A stretch of 64,000 nucleotides of DNA from Halomonas elongata DSM 2581. Its GTDB lineage: Bacteria; Pseudomonadota; Gammaproteobacteria; Pseudomonadales; Halomonadaceae. Made by a program: the position numbers and the translations under genes. Position 1 is the stretch's first letter. Each line of letters opens with the position of its first letter. The stretch lies in assembly GCF_000196875.2 (NCBI RefSeq), contig NC_014532.2, positions 2,480,001 to 2,544,000 of the forward strand, read 5' to 3'. The notes under the pieces were generated by a model. That model was not told where the DNA came from and did not search any database. It saw only the letters and a program-made list of their open reading frames with translations. Shown here in pieces: positions 1 to 11,351 of this stretch.

Positions 1-287
1 ATGCAGACGATCAGCTTGATGCCGGCGTTGGCGGCCTCGAGGATGGAGTCCTTGCAGAACGGGGCCGGCACATAGATCACGCTGGCCTCGGCGCCGGTCG
101 CCTCGACGGCCTCGGCAACGGTGTTGAACACCGGCAGGCCCAGGTGCTCCTGGCCGCCCTTGCCCGGCGTCACGCCACCGACCATCTGGGTGCCGTAGGC
201 GATCGCCTGTTCGGAGTGGAAGGTCCCTTGGCCACCGGTGAAGCCCTGGCAGATGACCTTGGTGTTCTTGTCGATGAGGATGCTCAT
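1..287 (-). CDS. sucD: succinyl-CoA ligase alpha subunit (partial)
   Basis: This is the N-terminal part (about 95 residues) of the ADP/GDP-forming succinyl-CoA synthetase alpha subunit, which makes succinate and ATP from succinyl-CoA in the TCA cycle. The rest lies beyond the left edge. The protein begins [19 protein letters not shown], the usual CoA-binding Rossmann start of SucD, followed by a glycine-rich stretch ([18 protein letters not shown]). The ATG overlaps the sucC stop by one base (TAATG), so the two subunits are probably translationally coupled. It is the last visible gene of the leftward sdh-suc operon. Confidence 0.95.
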   Translation of the reverse strand, partial: MSILIDKNTKVICQGFTGGQGTFHSEQAIAYGTQMVGGVTPGKGGQEHLGLPVFNTVAEAVEATGAEASVIYVPAPFCKDSILEAANAGIKLIVC

Positions 288-1453
288 TACTTGCCCTCCG
301 CTGCCTTGACGACCTGCTGAGCCGCATCGGTCAGGCTGGTAGCAGCGATGATGTTCAGACCACTGGACGCCAGTTTCTCGGCACCCAGCTCGGCGTTGTT
401 ACCTTCCAGACGCACCACGACCGGGACATTGACGCCCACCTGCTCGACGGCGCCGATGATGCCCTCGGCGATCATGTCGCAGCGCACGATACCGCCGAAG
501 ATGTTGACCAGTACGGCCTTCACGGAGGTGTCGGAGAGGATGATCTTGAAGGCTTCGGCGACGCGTTCCTTGGTGGCACCGCCACCCACGTCGAGGAAGT
601 TGGCCGGCTGGCCGCCATGGAGCTTGATGATGTCCATGGTGCCCATGGCCAGGCCTGCGCCGTTGACCATGCAGCCGATGTTGCCTTCCAGGGCCACGTA
701 GTTCAGGTCCCACTTGGCGGCGTCGGCTTCGCGCTCGTCCTCCTGGGAGGGGTCGCGCATGGCCTGCAGGTCCGGATGGCGATAGAGGGCGTTGCCATCC
801 AGGTTGACCTTGGCGTCCAGGCAGTGGAGGTTGCCTTCCTCGGTGATCACCAGCGGGTTGATCTCGAGCAGCGCCAGGTCCTTGTCGTGGAACAGCTTGG
901 ACAGGCCCAGGAAGATCTTGGTGAACTGCTTGACCTGATCACCGGACAGCCCCAGCTTGAAGGCCAGCTCGCGGGCCTGGTACGGCTGAGCGCCGACCAG
1001 CGGATCGATCTCGGCCTTGAGGATCTTCTCGGGCGTCTCCTCGGCGACCTTCTCGATCTCGACACCACCCTCGGTGGAAGCCATGAAGACCACGCGCTGC
1101 GTGCCGCGATCGACCACGGCGCCCAGATAGAGCTCGTCGGCGATGTCGGTGCAGTTCTCGACCAGGATCTTGGCGACCGGCTGGCCCTTCTCGTCGGTCT
1201 GGAAGGTCACCAGGTTCTTGCCCAGCCACTGCTCGGCGAAGGCACTGGCCTCTTCCGGGCTCTCGACCAGCTTGACGCCGCCGGCCTTGCCGCGGCCACC
1301 GGCATGCACCTGGGCCTTGACGACCCACTTGTCGCCACCGATCTTCTTGCAGGCTTCCGCCGCTTCCTCGGGGGTGTCGACGGCAAAGCCCTTGGATACC
1401 GGCAAGCCGTAGTCGGCAAACAGCTGTTTGCTCTGATACTCGTGAAGGTTCAT
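287..1453 (-). CDS. sucC: succinyl-CoA ligase beta subunit
   Basis: This 388-residue protein has the full length of the SucC family. It carries an N-terminal ATP-grasp domain ([12 protein letters not shown] start; [16 protein letters not shown] around residues 46-61) and a C-terminal CoA-ligase domain with [15 protein letters not shown] and [10 protein letters not shown]. It pairs with SucD to make succinyl-CoA synthetase. The frame is open further upstream, but the start at MNLHEYQ matches the family N terminus exactly. The ribosome site there is weak. The 138-nt gap to lpd holds a stable hairpin, so sucCD may be partly separate from the upstream genes in expression. Confidence 0.97.
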   Translation of the reverse strand: MNLHEYQSKQLFADYGLPVSKGFAVDTPEEAAEACKKIGGDKWVVKAQVHAGGRGKAGGVKLVESPEEASAFAEQWLGKNLVTFQTDEKGQPVAKILVENCTDIADELYLGAVVDRGTQRVVFMASTEGGVEIEKVAEETPEKILKAEIDPLVGAQPYQARELAFKLGLSGDQVKQFTKIFLGLSKLFHDKDLALLEINPLVITEEGNLHCLDAKVNLDGNALYRHPDLQAMRDPSQEDEREADAAKWDLNYVALEGNIGCMVNGAGLAMGTMDIIKLHGGQPANFLDVGGGATKERVAEAFKIILSDTSVKAVLVNIFGGIVRCDMIAEGIIGAVEQVGVNVPVVVRLEGNNAELGAEKLASSGLNIIAATSLTDAAQQVVKAAEGK

Positions 1454-1563
1454 CGATTCATGCCATTGGTTGCATGTGACTCGAACGATGGTCCAGCAGG
1501 CTCGCCGCAAGGGCTCGAGGCCGGACCACCACCGTTCGCTTCCGATTCATGGCCGGAAACGAC

Positions 1564-1583
1564 GCGCCACCCGAAGGTGGCGC
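1564..1583 (-). terminator. UUCG-capped hairpin between lpd and sucC
   Basis: Eight bases downstream of the lpd stop, on the transcribed strand, GCGCCACC pairs with GGTGGCGC around a TTCG loop. This is the extra-stable C(UUCG)G tetraloop. Only GTCGTTTCC follows, not a full U tract, so it may be a leaky terminator, a processing stop or an mRNA 3'-end protector rather than a complete terminator. Confidence 0.5.
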
Positions 1584-1591
1584 TTGTTGTC

Positions 1592-3067
<1,476 letters not shown>

Positions 3068-3079
3068 TTATCCCGCGGC

Positions 3080-4663
3080 TCAGATGTCCAACAGCAGACG
3101 CGCCGGGTCCTCGAGCAGTTCCTTGATGGTCACCAGGAATTGCACCGCGTCCTTGCCATCGATCATGCGGTGATCGTATGACAGCGCCAGGTACATCATC
3201 GGACGGATCTCGACCTTGCCGTTCACCGCCATGGGACGCTCCTGGATCTTGTGCATGCCCAGGATCGCCGTCTGCGGCGGATTGATGATCGGCGTCGACA
3301 GCAGCGAGCCGAAGATGCCGCCATTGGTGATGGTGAAGGTGCCGCCCTGCATCTCGTCGATGCCGAGCTTGCCGTCGCGTGCCCGCTTGCCGAAGTCGAC
3401 GATGCCCTTCTCGACGTCGGCGATCTTCATGCTGTCGGTATCACGCAGTACCGGCACCACCAGACCACGGTCGGTGGAGACGGCCACGCCGATATCCTGA
3501 TAGCCGTGATAGACGATGTCGGTGCCGTCGATGGAGGCGTTGACATCGGGGAAACGCTTGAGCGCCTCGGAGGCCGCCTTGACGAAGAAGCCCATGAAGC
3601 CGAGCTTGGTGTCGTGGGCCTTGAGGAAGGTTTCCTTATACTGGGCGCGCAGGTCCATCACCGCACCCATGTCCACCTCATTGTAGGTGGTCAGCATGGC
3701 AGCGGTCTGCTGGGCCTCGACCAGACGCTTGGCGATGGTCTTGCGCAGCCGGGTCATCGGCACGCGCTTCTCGGGGCGCTCGCCCTCGACGGCCGGAGCT
3801 GCTGCCGCAGCGGCCGGCTTGGAACCGGCGGAGGACTTGGCAGCCGTCTTCTTGGCGGAGCCATCCTTCACGGCCTTCTGCACGTCTTCCTTGAGAATGC
3901 GCCCGCCCTTGCCGGTGCCTTCGATCTTGTTGACGTCCAGATCGTGTTCGGCGACCAGCTTGCGCGCCGCCGGTGCCAGGATCTTGTCGCCGACCTTCTC
4001 GTCGCTTTCGCCATCATCGGCGGAGGCCGCTGCCTTGTCCTCGCCGGCGCTCGGTGCGGCATCGCCACCGGCACCTTCACCGAACAGCGCCAGAACAGCT
4101 TCCGACTCGACCTGGCTGCCTTCTTCGGCCTTGATCTCGATCAGGGCGCCATCGGCGGGTGCGACCACTTCGAGCACCACCTTGTCGGTCTCGATCTCGG
4201 CCAGCACCTCGTCACGCTTGACCGCTTCGCCGACCTGCTTGTTCCAGCTGGCCACGGTGCCTTCCTGGATGGACTCGGGGAAGGTCGGCGCCTTCACCTC
4301 GTGCTGAGCGCCACCAGCGGCCGGCTTGGCCTCGCCGGCGGCGTCTCCAGCAGCCGGCTTGTCACCCTCGGACTCCTCGGATTTGCCCTCGGACTTGTCC
4401 GCATTTCCGGCTTCGCCACTCGCCTGACCTTCGCCGAGACGGCCCAGGACCTGCTCGGATTCCACGGTGTCGCCTTCTTCCGCCAGCACTTCGGTCAGGG
4501 TACCGGCCTCGGGTGCCACGACCTCGAGCACCACCTTGTCGGTCTCGATCTCGACGATCAGTTCATCGCGCTCGACGCTATCGCCCGGCTTCTTGTGCCA
4601 GGCGGCCACGCTGCCCTCGGCAACGGATTCCGGAAAGGAGGGTGCCTTGATCTCGGTAGCCAT
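3080..4663 (-). CDS. sucB: 2-oxoglutarate dehydrogenase E2, dihydrolipoyl succinyltransferase, with two lipoyl domains
   Basis: This is the 527-residue E2 core of the 2-oxoglutarate dehydrogenase complex. Two lipoyl domains are visible, each with an ETDKVVLEV lipoylation motif (Lys43 and Lys161). They are joined by an acidic, Ala/Ser/Glu-rich linker at about residues 80-120. A peripheral subunit-binding domain follows at about 228-265 ([16 protein letters not shown]...GRILKEDV). The catalytic domain ends with [13 protein letters not shown] (His498, Asp502) and the E2o-type tail [14 protein letters not shown]. The E. coli SucB has about 405 residues and one lipoyl domain, so this is an enlarged form. 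Its place directly after sucA supports E2o rather than pyruvate dehydrogenase E2. The ribosome site is AAGGGAA. Confidence 0.96.
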   Translation of the reverse strand: MATEIKAPSFPESVAEGSVAAWHKKPGDSVERDELIVEIETDKVVLEVVAPEAGTLTEVLAEEGDTVESEQVLGRLGEGQASGEAGNADKSEGKSEESEGDKPAAGDAAGEAKPAAGGAQHEVKAPTFPESIQEGTVASWNKQVGEAVKRDEVLAEIETDKVVLEVVAPADGALIEIKAEEGSQVESEAVLALFGEGAGGDAAPSAGEDKAAASADDGESDEKVGDKILAPAARKLVAEHDLDVNKIEGTGKGGRILKEDVQKAVKDGSAKKTAAKSSAGSKPAAAAAAPAVEGERPEKRVPMTRLRKTIAKRLVEAQQTAAMLTTYNEVDMGAVMDLRAQYKETFLKAHDTKLGFMGFFVKAASEALKRFPDVNASIDGTDIVYHGYQDIGVAVSTDRGLVVPVLRDTDSMKIADVEKGIVDFGKRARDGKLGIDEMQGGTFTITNGGIFGSLLSTPIINPPQTAILGMHKIQERPMAVNGKVEIRPMMYLALSYDHRMIDGKDAVQFLVTIKELLEDPARLLLDI

Positions 4664-4705
4664 GTCGTTTCCCTTATGTGTTCTCTCTCGTCCCGGTGGG
4701 TCGCC

Positions 4706-7537
4706 TCAGAGATTGAAGGCGTCTTCCACCAACTGGCGCTGCTGTTCGGTATGCACGGACATATAGCCCGCTGCGGGAGCGGCGGAGGCCGGTCGGCCGG
4801 CGAACTTGAGACGCCCGCCCAATCCGGTCTTCAGACGCTCGACAGCGATCCGCATGTGATGCTGGCTGGGATACCAGGCGCCCTGGTTCAACGGCTCCTC
4901 CTGGCACCACACCACCTCGGTGACGTTGGTGTAGTCCTTGATCGCCTCGAAGAGCTCCTCCTCGGGGAAGGGATAGAGCTGTTCGAGTCGCAGGATGGCC
5001 ACGTCGTCACGGGCGTTTTCCTCGCGCCAGTTGGCCAGGTCGTAATAGACCTTGCCGGCACACAGGATGATGCGCTCCACCTTGGCGGCGTCGCGCTTGC
5101 CCTGGTCGGGCAGCACCATCTGGAAATGGCCATTGGCCAGTTCGTCGAGGTCCGACGTTGCTTCCTTGTGGCGCAGCAGGCTCTTGGGCGACATCACCAC
5201 CAGCGGCTTGCGCAGCTTGCGGATGACCTGACGGCGCAACAGGTGGAAGATCTGTGCCGGCGTGGTGGGCACGCAGACCTGCATGTTGTGTTCAGCACAC
5301 AGCTGCAGGAAACGCTCCAGGCGCGCCGAGGAGTGCTCGGGCCCCTGCCCTTCGTAGCCATGGGGCAGCAGCATGGTCAGGCCGCACAGCCGCTCCCACT
5401 TGGTCTCGCCGGACGAGATGAACTGGTCGACCACCACCTGGGCGCCGTTGAAGAAGTCCCCGAACTGGGCTTCCCAGATCACCAGGTCGTTGGGCGCGGT
5501 GGTGGAATAGCCGTATTCGAACGCCAGCACGGCTTCTTCCGAGAGGAAGGAGTCGTGGATGGTGAAGGTCGGTTGTCCTTCGGCAAGATGCTGCAACGGC
5601 ACATAGGTCGTGCCATCGTTCTGGTTGTGTATGACCGCATGGCGGTGGGAGAAGGTACCGCGGCCGCTGTCCTGACCGGTCAGGCGCACCGGGTGGCCCT
5701 CATCCAGCAGGGTGGCATAGGCCAGGGTTTCGGCGAAGCCCCAGTTGACCGCCATCCCACCGGCCTGCATCTTGCGCCGGTCGTCGTAGATCTTGGCGAC
5801 CTGACGCTGGACGGCGACACCGTCGGGAATCGTGCACATCTTCGCCGCCAGCCGCTGCAGGCGCTTCATGTCGATGCTGGTGTCGGTATAGCCGGACCAC
5901 TCGTGGCCGAGATAGGGCTTCCAGTCGACGAAAAGGGCGGTGTTGGGTTGCTGGACCAGGGCATTGGCCACATGGTTGCCGGCCACCAGGTCGTCGCGGT
6001 AGGTCTCGACCATCGCCTTGATCTCGTCCTCGGAGAGCAGGCCTTCGCCCACCAGGCGCTTGGCGTACAAGGCGCGCGAGGAAGGATGGTCCTTGATCTT
6101 GCGATACATCATCGGCTGGGTGCCGGAGGGTTCGTCGGCCTCGTTGTGGCCGCGCCGACGATAGCAGACCAGGTCGATGACCACGTCCTTCTTGAACTGC
6201 TGGCGATAGTCCAGCGCCACCTGGGTCGCATGCAGCACGGCATCCGGATCGTCGCCATTGACGTGGAAGATCGGCGCCTGGACCATCTTGGCGATGTCGG
6301 TGCAGTACTCGGTGGAACGCGAGTCACGGGGATGCGAAGTCGTGAAGCCCACCTGGTTGTTGATCACGATGTGTATCGTGCCGCCGGTCTCGAAGGCGCG
6401 GGTCTGGGACATCTGGAAGGTTTCCATGACCACGCCCTGACCGGCGAAGGCCGCATCGCCGTGCACGTTGATCGGCAGCACCTTGCCGCCATCCGGGTCG
6501 CTGCGGCGGTCCTGGCGGGCCCGTACCGAGCCCTCGACCACCGGCGCGACGATCTCCAGGTGCGACGGGTTGAACGACAGCGCCAGGTGAACCTCGCCTC
6601 CCGGCGTCATGACGTTGGAACTGAAGCCCTGGTGATACTTGACGTCACCGGAACCACGCTCGACCACTTTCTTGCCATCGAACTCGTCGATCAGTTCGGA
6701 GGGGTTCTTGCCGAGGATGTTGACCAGAACATTGAGACGGCCGCGGTGGGCCATGCCGATGACGACTTCCTTGGTACCGTAGCCGCCACTGCGCTGGATC
6801 AGCTCGTCCATCATGGGGATGAAGGACTCCCCCCCTTCCAGACCGAAACGCTTGGTCCCCGGATACTTCGAGGCCAGATAGCTTTCCAGACCCTCGGCGG
6901 CGGTCAGACGCTCCAGCACATGCTTGCGCACCTCGTCGCTGAACTTCGGTGCGCTGCGCACCGACTCGAAGCGCTGCTGCAACCAGCGTTTCTCCTCGGT
7001 GTCGACGATATGCATGATCTCGCAACCGATACTGCGGCAGTAGGTCTGCTGCAGCGCTTCGACGATCTCCTTCAGCGGTGCCTTGTCGGCGCCCAGGAAG
7101 AACGAGCCGGTCTGGAATTCGGTGTCCAGGTCGGACTGGGAGAGCTGATGGAAGGAGAGGTCGAGATCGGGAACGGGCGTCGGGCTACGCAGGCCCAGGG
7201 GGTCGATATCGGCCTTCTGGTGTCCGCGAACGCGGTAGGCGTTGATCAGCTGCAGGACCTTGACCTGCTTCTTGTTCTCGCCGCTGTCGGGCGAGGTGGC
7301 CTGAGCGGTACGCCGCTGCTGGCCTAGCTGATAGAACTGTTCGCGGGTAGGGGCAAGCGGAACGTCGCGGGTGGCGCTGCCTTCGGGTGTCGGCAGTGTA
7401 TCGAAGTACTCTCGCCATTCGTCGGGAACGGCTTTGGGATCATCCAGATACTGCTCGTAGAGCGCTTCCACGTAGTGGACATTGCTGCCACTGACATGCG
7501 AGGAGCGCCACATCAACTCCATTATGCCTTGTTGCAT
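4706..7537 (-). CDS. sucA: 2-oxoglutarate dehydrogenase E1
   Basis: This is the thiamin diphosphate-dependent E1 subunit that decarboxylates 2-oxoglutarate and succinylates the lipoyl arms of SucB. It has 943 residues, close to the 933 of E. coli SucA. Recognisable blocks are SGSNVHYVEALYEQYLDDP near the N terminus, GMAHRGRLNVL, HGDAAFAGQGVVMET, the GDDPDAVLHATQVALDYR diphosphate-binding region, and a C-terminal QLYPFPEEEL block. The frame extends 25 codons further upstream, but MQQGIMELMW matches the family start. The gap to sdhB is 216 nt and holds a 15-bp hairpin. Confidence 0.97.
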   Translation of the reverse strand: MQQGIMELMWRSSHVSGSNVHYVEALYEQYLDDPKAVPDEWREYFDTLPTPEGSATRDVPLAPTREQFYQLGQQRRTAQATSPDSGENKKQVKVLQLINAYRVRGHQKADIDPLGLRSPTPVPDLDLSFHQLSQSDLDTEFQTGSFFLGADKAPLKEIVEALQQTYCRSIGCEIMHIVDTEEKRWLQQRFESVRSAPKFSDEVRKHVLERLTAAEGLESYLASKYPGTKRFGLEGGESFIPMMDELIQRSGGYGTKEVVIGMAHRGRLNVLVNILGKNPSELIDEFDGKKVVERGSGDVKYHQGFSSNVMTPGGEVHLALSFNPSHLEIVAPVVEGSVRARQDRRSDPDGGKVLPINVHGDAAFAGQGVVMETFQMSQTRAFETGGTIHIVINNQVGFTTSHPRDSRSTEYCTDIAKMVQAPIFHVNGDDPDAVLHATQVALDYRQQFKKDVVIDLVCYRRRGHNEADEPSGTQPMMYRKIKDHPSSRALYAKRLVGEGLLSEDEIKAMVETYRDDLVAGNHVANALVQQPNTALFVDWKPYLGHEWSGYTDTSIDMKRLQRLAAKMCTIPDGVAVQRQVAKIYDDRRKMQAGGMAVNWGFAETLAYATLLDEGHPVRLTGQDSGRGTFSHRHAVIHNQNDGTTYVPLQHLAEGQPTFTIHDSFLSEEAVLAFEYGYSTTAPNDLVIWEAQFGDFFNGAQVVVDQFISSGETKWERLCGLTMLLPHGYEGQGPEHSSARLERFLQLCAEHNMQVCVPTTPAQIFHLLRRQVIRKLRKPLVVMSPKSLLRHKEATSDLDELANGHFQMVLPDQGKRDAAKVERIILCAGKVYYDLANWREENARDDVAILRLEQLYPFPEEELFEAIKDYTNVTEVVWCQEEPLNQGAWYPSQHHMRIAVERLKTGLGGRLKFAGRPASAAPAAGYMSVHTEQQRQLVEDAFNL

Positions 7538-7641
7538 CTCTCGGTCACCCTGCACTGATGGGGTGGTATCGGCGTCGCACGGCTCATCCGTGACGACATC
7601 GGTGGCGGCCACCGATGGTGGACCCGCCCTTGATTTCGATG

Positions 7642-7676
7642 GTCGAAAGCCGGTGCACAGGGCACCGGCTTTCGAC
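7642..7676. other. perfect 15-bp inverted repeat between sdhB and sucA
   Basis: GTCGAAAGCCGGTGC at 7642-7656 is perfectly complementary to 7662-7676, around a 5-base loop. No U tract follows on either strand, so it is not a typical intrinsic terminator. It lies in the only long gap (216 nt) of the sdh-suc operon. A role in mRNA processing or stability, differential expression of sdh and suc, or protein binding are all possible. Confidence 0.6.
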
Positions 7677-7753
7677 GAATCACCGGGTCAGGGTTGCGGC
7701 ATTACGCCGCAACTCAGGGCCGGTGAGTATGATAACAAGCCGCGAGCCATCAT

Positions 7754-8464
7754 TTAAGTGGCATTGGCCAGCAACATCTCCCGGATCTTGCCGATGGCAC
7801 GTGTCGGGTTGAGCCCCTTGGGACAGACCGCCACGCAATTCATGATGCCCCGGCAACGGAACACGCTGAACGGATCCTCGAGTTCGGCCAGGCGCTCACG
7901 CGTGGCCTCGTCGCGGGAATCCGCCAGGAAACGGTAAGCCTGCAGCAGGCCGGCAGGTCCGACGAACTTGTCCGGATTCCACCAGAACGACGGGCAGGAG
8001 GTCGAGCAGCAGGCACACAGGATGCACTCGTAGAGGCCGTCGAGCTTGTCGCGATCCTCCGGTGATTGCAGCCGCTCGATGGCCGGCGCCGGGTTATCGT
8101 TCTGCAGATACGGCTGGATGCGCTCGTACTGCTTGTAGAACAGCCCCATGTCGACCACCAGGTCACGGATCACCGGCAGGCCGGGCAGCGGACGCAGCGT
8201 CAGCTTGCCCTTCTTGACCACCTCGGACAGCGGCGTGATGCAGGCCAGGCCGTTCTTGCCGTTCATGTTCATGCCGTCGGAGCCACACACCCCTTCACGG
8301 CAGCTACGGCGAAAGGCCAGGCCGCTGTCCTGCTCCTTCACCATGTGCAGGACATCCAGGACCATGATGTCACGGCCCTGAGTGTCGATCTGGAACTCTT
8401 CCATGTAGGGGGCAGAGTCCGTTTCCGGATTGTAGCGGTACAGAGATACCTGAAGCGTGGACAT
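7754..8464 (-). CDS. sdhB: succinate dehydrogenase iron-sulfur subunit
   Basis: This 236-residue subunit carries electrons from the flavin of SdhA to quinone. The 2Fe-2S ligands are in CREGVCGSDGMNMNGKNGLAC. The 4Fe-4S and 3Fe-4S ligands are in CILCACCSTSCPSFW and CRGIMNCVAVCPKGLNP. Length and motifs match E. coli SdhB (238 residues). The start has an AGGGGAG ribosome site and lies 13 nt after sdhA, in the order sdhC-D-A-B. Confidence 0.97.
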   Translation of the reverse strand: MSTLQVSLYRYNPETDSAPYMEEFQIDTQGRDIMVLDVLHMVKEQDSGLAFRRSCREGVCGSDGMNMNGKNGLACITPLSEVVKKGKLTLRPLPGLPVIRDLVVDMGLFYKQYERIQPYLQNDNPAPAIERLQSPEDRDKLDGLYECILCACCSTSCPSFWWNPDKFVGPAGLLQAYRFLADSRDEATRERLAELEDPFSVFRCRGIMNCVAVCPKGLNPTRAIGKIREMLLANAT

Positions 8465-8477
8465 CGTGACTCCCCTT

Positions 8478-10250
8478 TTAGTAGGTGCGAACTTTCGGCT
8501 CGAACATGTCGACGGTCTTGGGCGCGAAGTTGACCTCGCGCTGCCCCAGACGCTTCTCCGCCGGGAAGTACATCGAATGCTTCAGCCAGTTGGCGTCGTC
8601 GCGATCCGGATAGTCGTAGCGAGAATGCGCGCCACGGCTTTCCTTGCGCTCCAGGGCAGCGATGGCGGTAGCCTCGGCGACCTCCATCAGGTTGTCCAGC
8701 TCCAGCGCCTCGACACGCGCGGTGTTGAAGGCCTTCGACTTGTCCGGCAGATAGGCGTTGGCGATCCGCTCGCGCAGTTCGGCCAGTTGCTGAACGCCCT
8801 TCTGCATGTTGTCTTCCTGACGGAAGACGCCGAAATCGCTCTGCATGATCTCCTGCAGCGCACGCTTGAGTTCAGGCACGCTCTCGCCGCCTTCGGACTC
8901 GTCCCAGCGATTGATCCGGCGCATGGCCGCTTCGATGTCATCGTCGCTGGCCGCCAGATAGTCGATCCCTTCATTGAGGGCGCTCTCGATGAACATGCCG
9001 GCGGCACGGCCGAACACCACCAGGTCGAGCAGCGAGTTGCCGCCCAGGCGGTTGGCGCCATGCACGGAAACGCACGCTGCTTCGCCCACGGCGTACAGGC
9101 CATTGACGATCTGGTCGTTGCCATCGGCATCCTGGGCAATGGCCTGGCCATGCACGTTGGTGGCCACGCCACCCATCATGTAGTGGCAGGTCGGCACCAC
9201 CGGGATCGGCTCCTTGGCCGGATCCACATGGGCAAAGGTCTTGGACAGCTCGACGATGCCCGGCAGGCGCTTGCCAAGCACTTCTTCGCCGAGATGATCC
9301 AGCTTGAGGTAGACGTGATCGCCGTTCTCGCCGCAACCGCGACCCTCGAGGATCTCCATGACCATGGAACGCGCGACCACGTCGCGGCCGGCCAGGTCCT
9401 TGGCATTGGGGGCGTAGCGCTCCATGAAGCGTTCGCCGTCCTTGTTGACGAGGTAGCCACCCTCGCCACGGCAACCTTCGGTCACCAGCACGCCGGCGCC
9501 ATAGATGCCGGTGGGGTGGAACTGCCACATCTCCATGTCCTGCATCGGAATGCCGGCACGCAGCGCCATGCCGATACCGTCGCCGGTATTGATCAGGGCA
9601 TTGGTGGTAGAGGAATAGATGCGACCGGAACCGCCTGTCGCCAGCACGGTGGCCTTGGCCTTGACGTGCACGACTTCGCCGGTCTCGATATCCATGGCGA
9701 TGCAGCCCACCACGTCGCCGTTGGCGTTCTTGACCAGATCGACGGCATACCACTCGTTGAGGAAGGTGGTCTGGTTCTTCAGGTTATTCTGGTAAAGGGT
9801 ATGCAGCAGCGCATGGCCGGTACGGTCGGCCGCCGCACAGGTCCGGGCCGCCTGCCCGCCCTTGCCGAAATCCTTGGACTGACCGCCGAAGGGCCGCTGA
9901 TAGATGCGTCCGTTCTCGAAACGCGAGAACGGCAGCCCCATGTGCTCGAGTTCGAAGACCGCCTTGGGGCCCTCGGAACACATGTATTCGGCCGCTTCCT
10001 GGTCGGTGATGTAATCGCCGCCCTTGACGGTGTCATACATGTGCCAGCGCCAGTCGTCGTTGGGGTCGGCCGAGGCGATGGCGCAGGTGATGCCGCCCTG
10101 GGCGGACACGGTGTGCGAACGGGTCGGGAAGACCTTGGAAAGAACGGCGGTCTTCTTGCCGGACTTGGCCAGCTCCAGAGCGGCCCGCATGCCGGAACCG
10201 CCACCGCCGATGATGATGGCGTCGAATGTCAGACTACGCATGTTGGACAT
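8478..10250 (-). CDS. sdhA: succinate dehydrogenase flavoprotein subunit
   Basis: This 590-residue catalytic subunit oxidises succinate to fumarate at a covalently bound FAD. An FAD-binding [14 protein letters not shown] motif follows the N terminus, and the flavin-linking histidine is His46 in [11 protein letters not shown]. The active-site region has [23 protein letters not shown] and, near the C terminus, the [15 protein letters not shown] motif. The start [10 protein letters not shown] has a GGGGAG ribosome site; a second in-frame ATG lies three codons in. It follows sdhD by three bases. Confidence 0.97.
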   Translation of the reverse strand: MSNMRSLTFDAIIIGGGGSGMRAALELAKSGKKTAVLSKVFPTRSHTVSAQGGITCAIASADPNDDWRWHMYDTVKGGDYITDQEAAEYMCSEGPKAVFELEHMGLPFSRFENGRIYQRPFGGQSKDFGKGGQAARTCAAADRTGHALLHTLYQNNLKNQTTFLNEWYAVDLVKNANGDVVGCIAMDIETGEVVHVKAKATVLATGGSGRIYSSTTNALINTGDGIGMALRAGIPMQDMEMWQFHPTGIYGAGVLVTEGCRGEGGYLVNKDGERFMERYAPNAKDLAGRDVVARSMVMEILEGRGCGENGDHVYLKLDHLGEEVLGKRLPGIVELSKTFAHVDPAKEPIPVVPTCHYMMGGVATNVHGQAIAQDADGNDQIVNGLYAVGEAACVSVHGANRLGGNSLLDLVVFGRAAGMFIESALNEGIDYLAASDDDIEAAMRRINRWDESEGGESVPELKRALQEIMQSDFGVFRQEDNMQKGVQQLAELRERIANAYLPDKSKAFNTARVEALELDNLMEVAEATAIAALERKESRGAHSRYDYPDRDDANWLKHSMYFPAEKRLGQREVNFAPKTVDMFEPKVRTY

Positions 10251-10253
10251 GAA

Positions 10254-10601
10254 TCAGGCTCCCCACAGAACTTGGATGCCCCAGACCAGGAACACGAAGA
10301 TGGCCAGGATGATGATGGACTGGGCGGCGACACGGATGCCGGTCGGCTTGATGTAGTCGGTGGTCACGGTCCACAGGCCGACCCAGGCATGAGCCGACAG
10401 CGACACGAAAGCCAGCAGCGAGAAGATCCGCATCCAGGTCTGGGCGAACAGACCGCTCCAGGTGGCGTAATCCAGCCCCGGGGAAAACAGCAGGTAGCCG
10501 ACGATAAAGAGTGTGTAGAGGGCCAGGACGATGGCCGAAGCGCGCTGCACGAGCCAGTCGGAAAGCCCGCTGCGCCCGAGATTCGTGATGTTGGTTACCA
10601 T
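10254..10601 (-). CDS. sdhD: succinate dehydrogenase membrane anchor
   Basis: This small hydrophobic protein (115 residues) has three predicted membrane helices and, with SdhC, anchors SdhAB and forms the heme b and ubiquinone site. The motif SAHAWVGLWTVTTDYIKP contains the likely heme histidine and the quinone-site tyrosine. It begins [23 protein letters not shown], typical of SdhD. Its ATG overlaps the sdhC end by 7 nt, which suggests translational coupling. Confidence 0.95.
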   Translation of the reverse strand: MVTNITNLGRSGLSDWLVQRASAIVLALYTLFIVGYLLFSPGLDYATWSGLFAQTWMRIFSLLAFVSLSAHAWVGLWTVTTDYIKPTGIRVAAQSIIILAIFVFLVWGIQVLWGA

Positions 10602-10972
10602 ACCCAGACTCCCGCCAGAATGATCAGGACCGCACTCACCGCCACGGTGATCTGCGCCTTCTTGACGCCACCCTCGAGGGTCACGCCGATATCGATATCC
10701 ATCAGCAGGTGCTTGATACCGGCCACGAAGTGGAACGCCAGCGCGGACAGCAGCCCCCAGGCAATCAGCTTCGCCAGGAAGTTATGCGCCAGAGCGTGCT
10801 GCACGCTCGCGAAGCCTTCAGCCGACGACAGCGACGCATCCAGCGCCCAGAAGCCAAAGATCAAGCCAATGAAGAGAATGACGCCGGTAATGCGGTGCGC
10901 AATGGACGTCAAGGCGGGAAGGGGAAACTGTATCGTGGACAGATCCAGATTTACGGGTCGTTTGCTATTCAC
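10595..10972 (-). CDS. sdhC: succinate dehydrogenase cytochrome b556 subunit
   Basis: This 125-residue membrane subunit of complex II has the family start [19 protein letters not shown] and the HRITGV motif near the first helix. Three hydrophobic helices follow, with a heme-region [14 protein letters not shown] choose the GTG start at 10972 because it fits the family N terminus (VNSKRPVNL). An in-frame ATG 15 codons upstream (11017) would add an unusual leader. It is the first gene of the nine-gene leftward TCA operon, 132 nt from a good promoter. Confidence 0.92.
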   Translation of the reverse strand: MNSKRPVNLDLSTIQFPLPALTSIAHRITGVILFIGLIFGFWALDASLSSAEGFASVQHALAHNFLAKLIAWGLLSALAFHFVAGIKHLLMDIDIGVTLEGGVKKAQITVAVSAVLIILAGVWVW

Positions 10973-11103
10973 GGCTCTATACACACTCTCTTGGCCCGCC
11001 GCTGGGCACTCGTGCATGCCCCCGAAGCGGGCGGTGGTTTCGGGAAGGGGCAGTCGTGACCGACACGGTCACGATTGCCGTTTCCTGCCAGTCGCGGGAC
11101 AAG

Positions 11104-11132
11104 ATTATAGGGTCATGCCCCACCTGTGACAA
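11104..11132 (-). promoter_or_regulatory. sigma70-type promoter of the sdh-suc operon
   Basis: Reading leftward there is a -35 TTGTCA (complement of 11127-11132), a 17-bp spacer and a perfect -10 TATAAT (complement of 11104-11109). Transcription would start near 11097 and give a leader of about 125 nt before the GTG of sdhC. Confidence 0.7.
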
Positions 11133-11323
11133 ATCGGCCCCCGGTTCCCACGGCCATGACAGGACATATCAAAGCAGGAAATTTCGATGGCTTCGTCACC
11201 GCTTCTTTCCCACCCCGGCGGTTCATGTGGAGGCCGCGTCATGCATGGTGCGAAGCATCATTTCATGTACAAAAGCCATACACCGAACACGAACTGGTAG
11301 AACTAATGGCGCCGATAGGCCAA

Positions 11324-11351
11324 TTGACAATCGTGAGCACGCTTCTATAGT
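11324..11351 (+). promoter_or_regulatory. sigma70-type promoter of gltA
   Basis: There is a consensus -35 TTGACA at 11324-11329, a 16-bp spacer and a -10 TATAGT at 11346-11351. The expected start is near 11358, giving a leader of about 70 nt before the gltA ATG. Confidence 0.75.

Noticed and set aside
3251-7327. A 1,358-codon open frame on the plus strand opposite sucB and sucA
   Set aside because: It lies entirely antisense to two unmistakable TCA-cycle genes. Long open frames without stops are expected opposite highly GC-rich genes, and its residues are dominated by the Leu/His/Gln/Gly pattern typical of such shadows.
8457-11129. An 890-codon open frame on the plus strand opposite sdhA
   Set aside because: It is antisense to sdhA, sdhD and sdhC, and runs into low-complexity sequence. 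No family similarity is visible.
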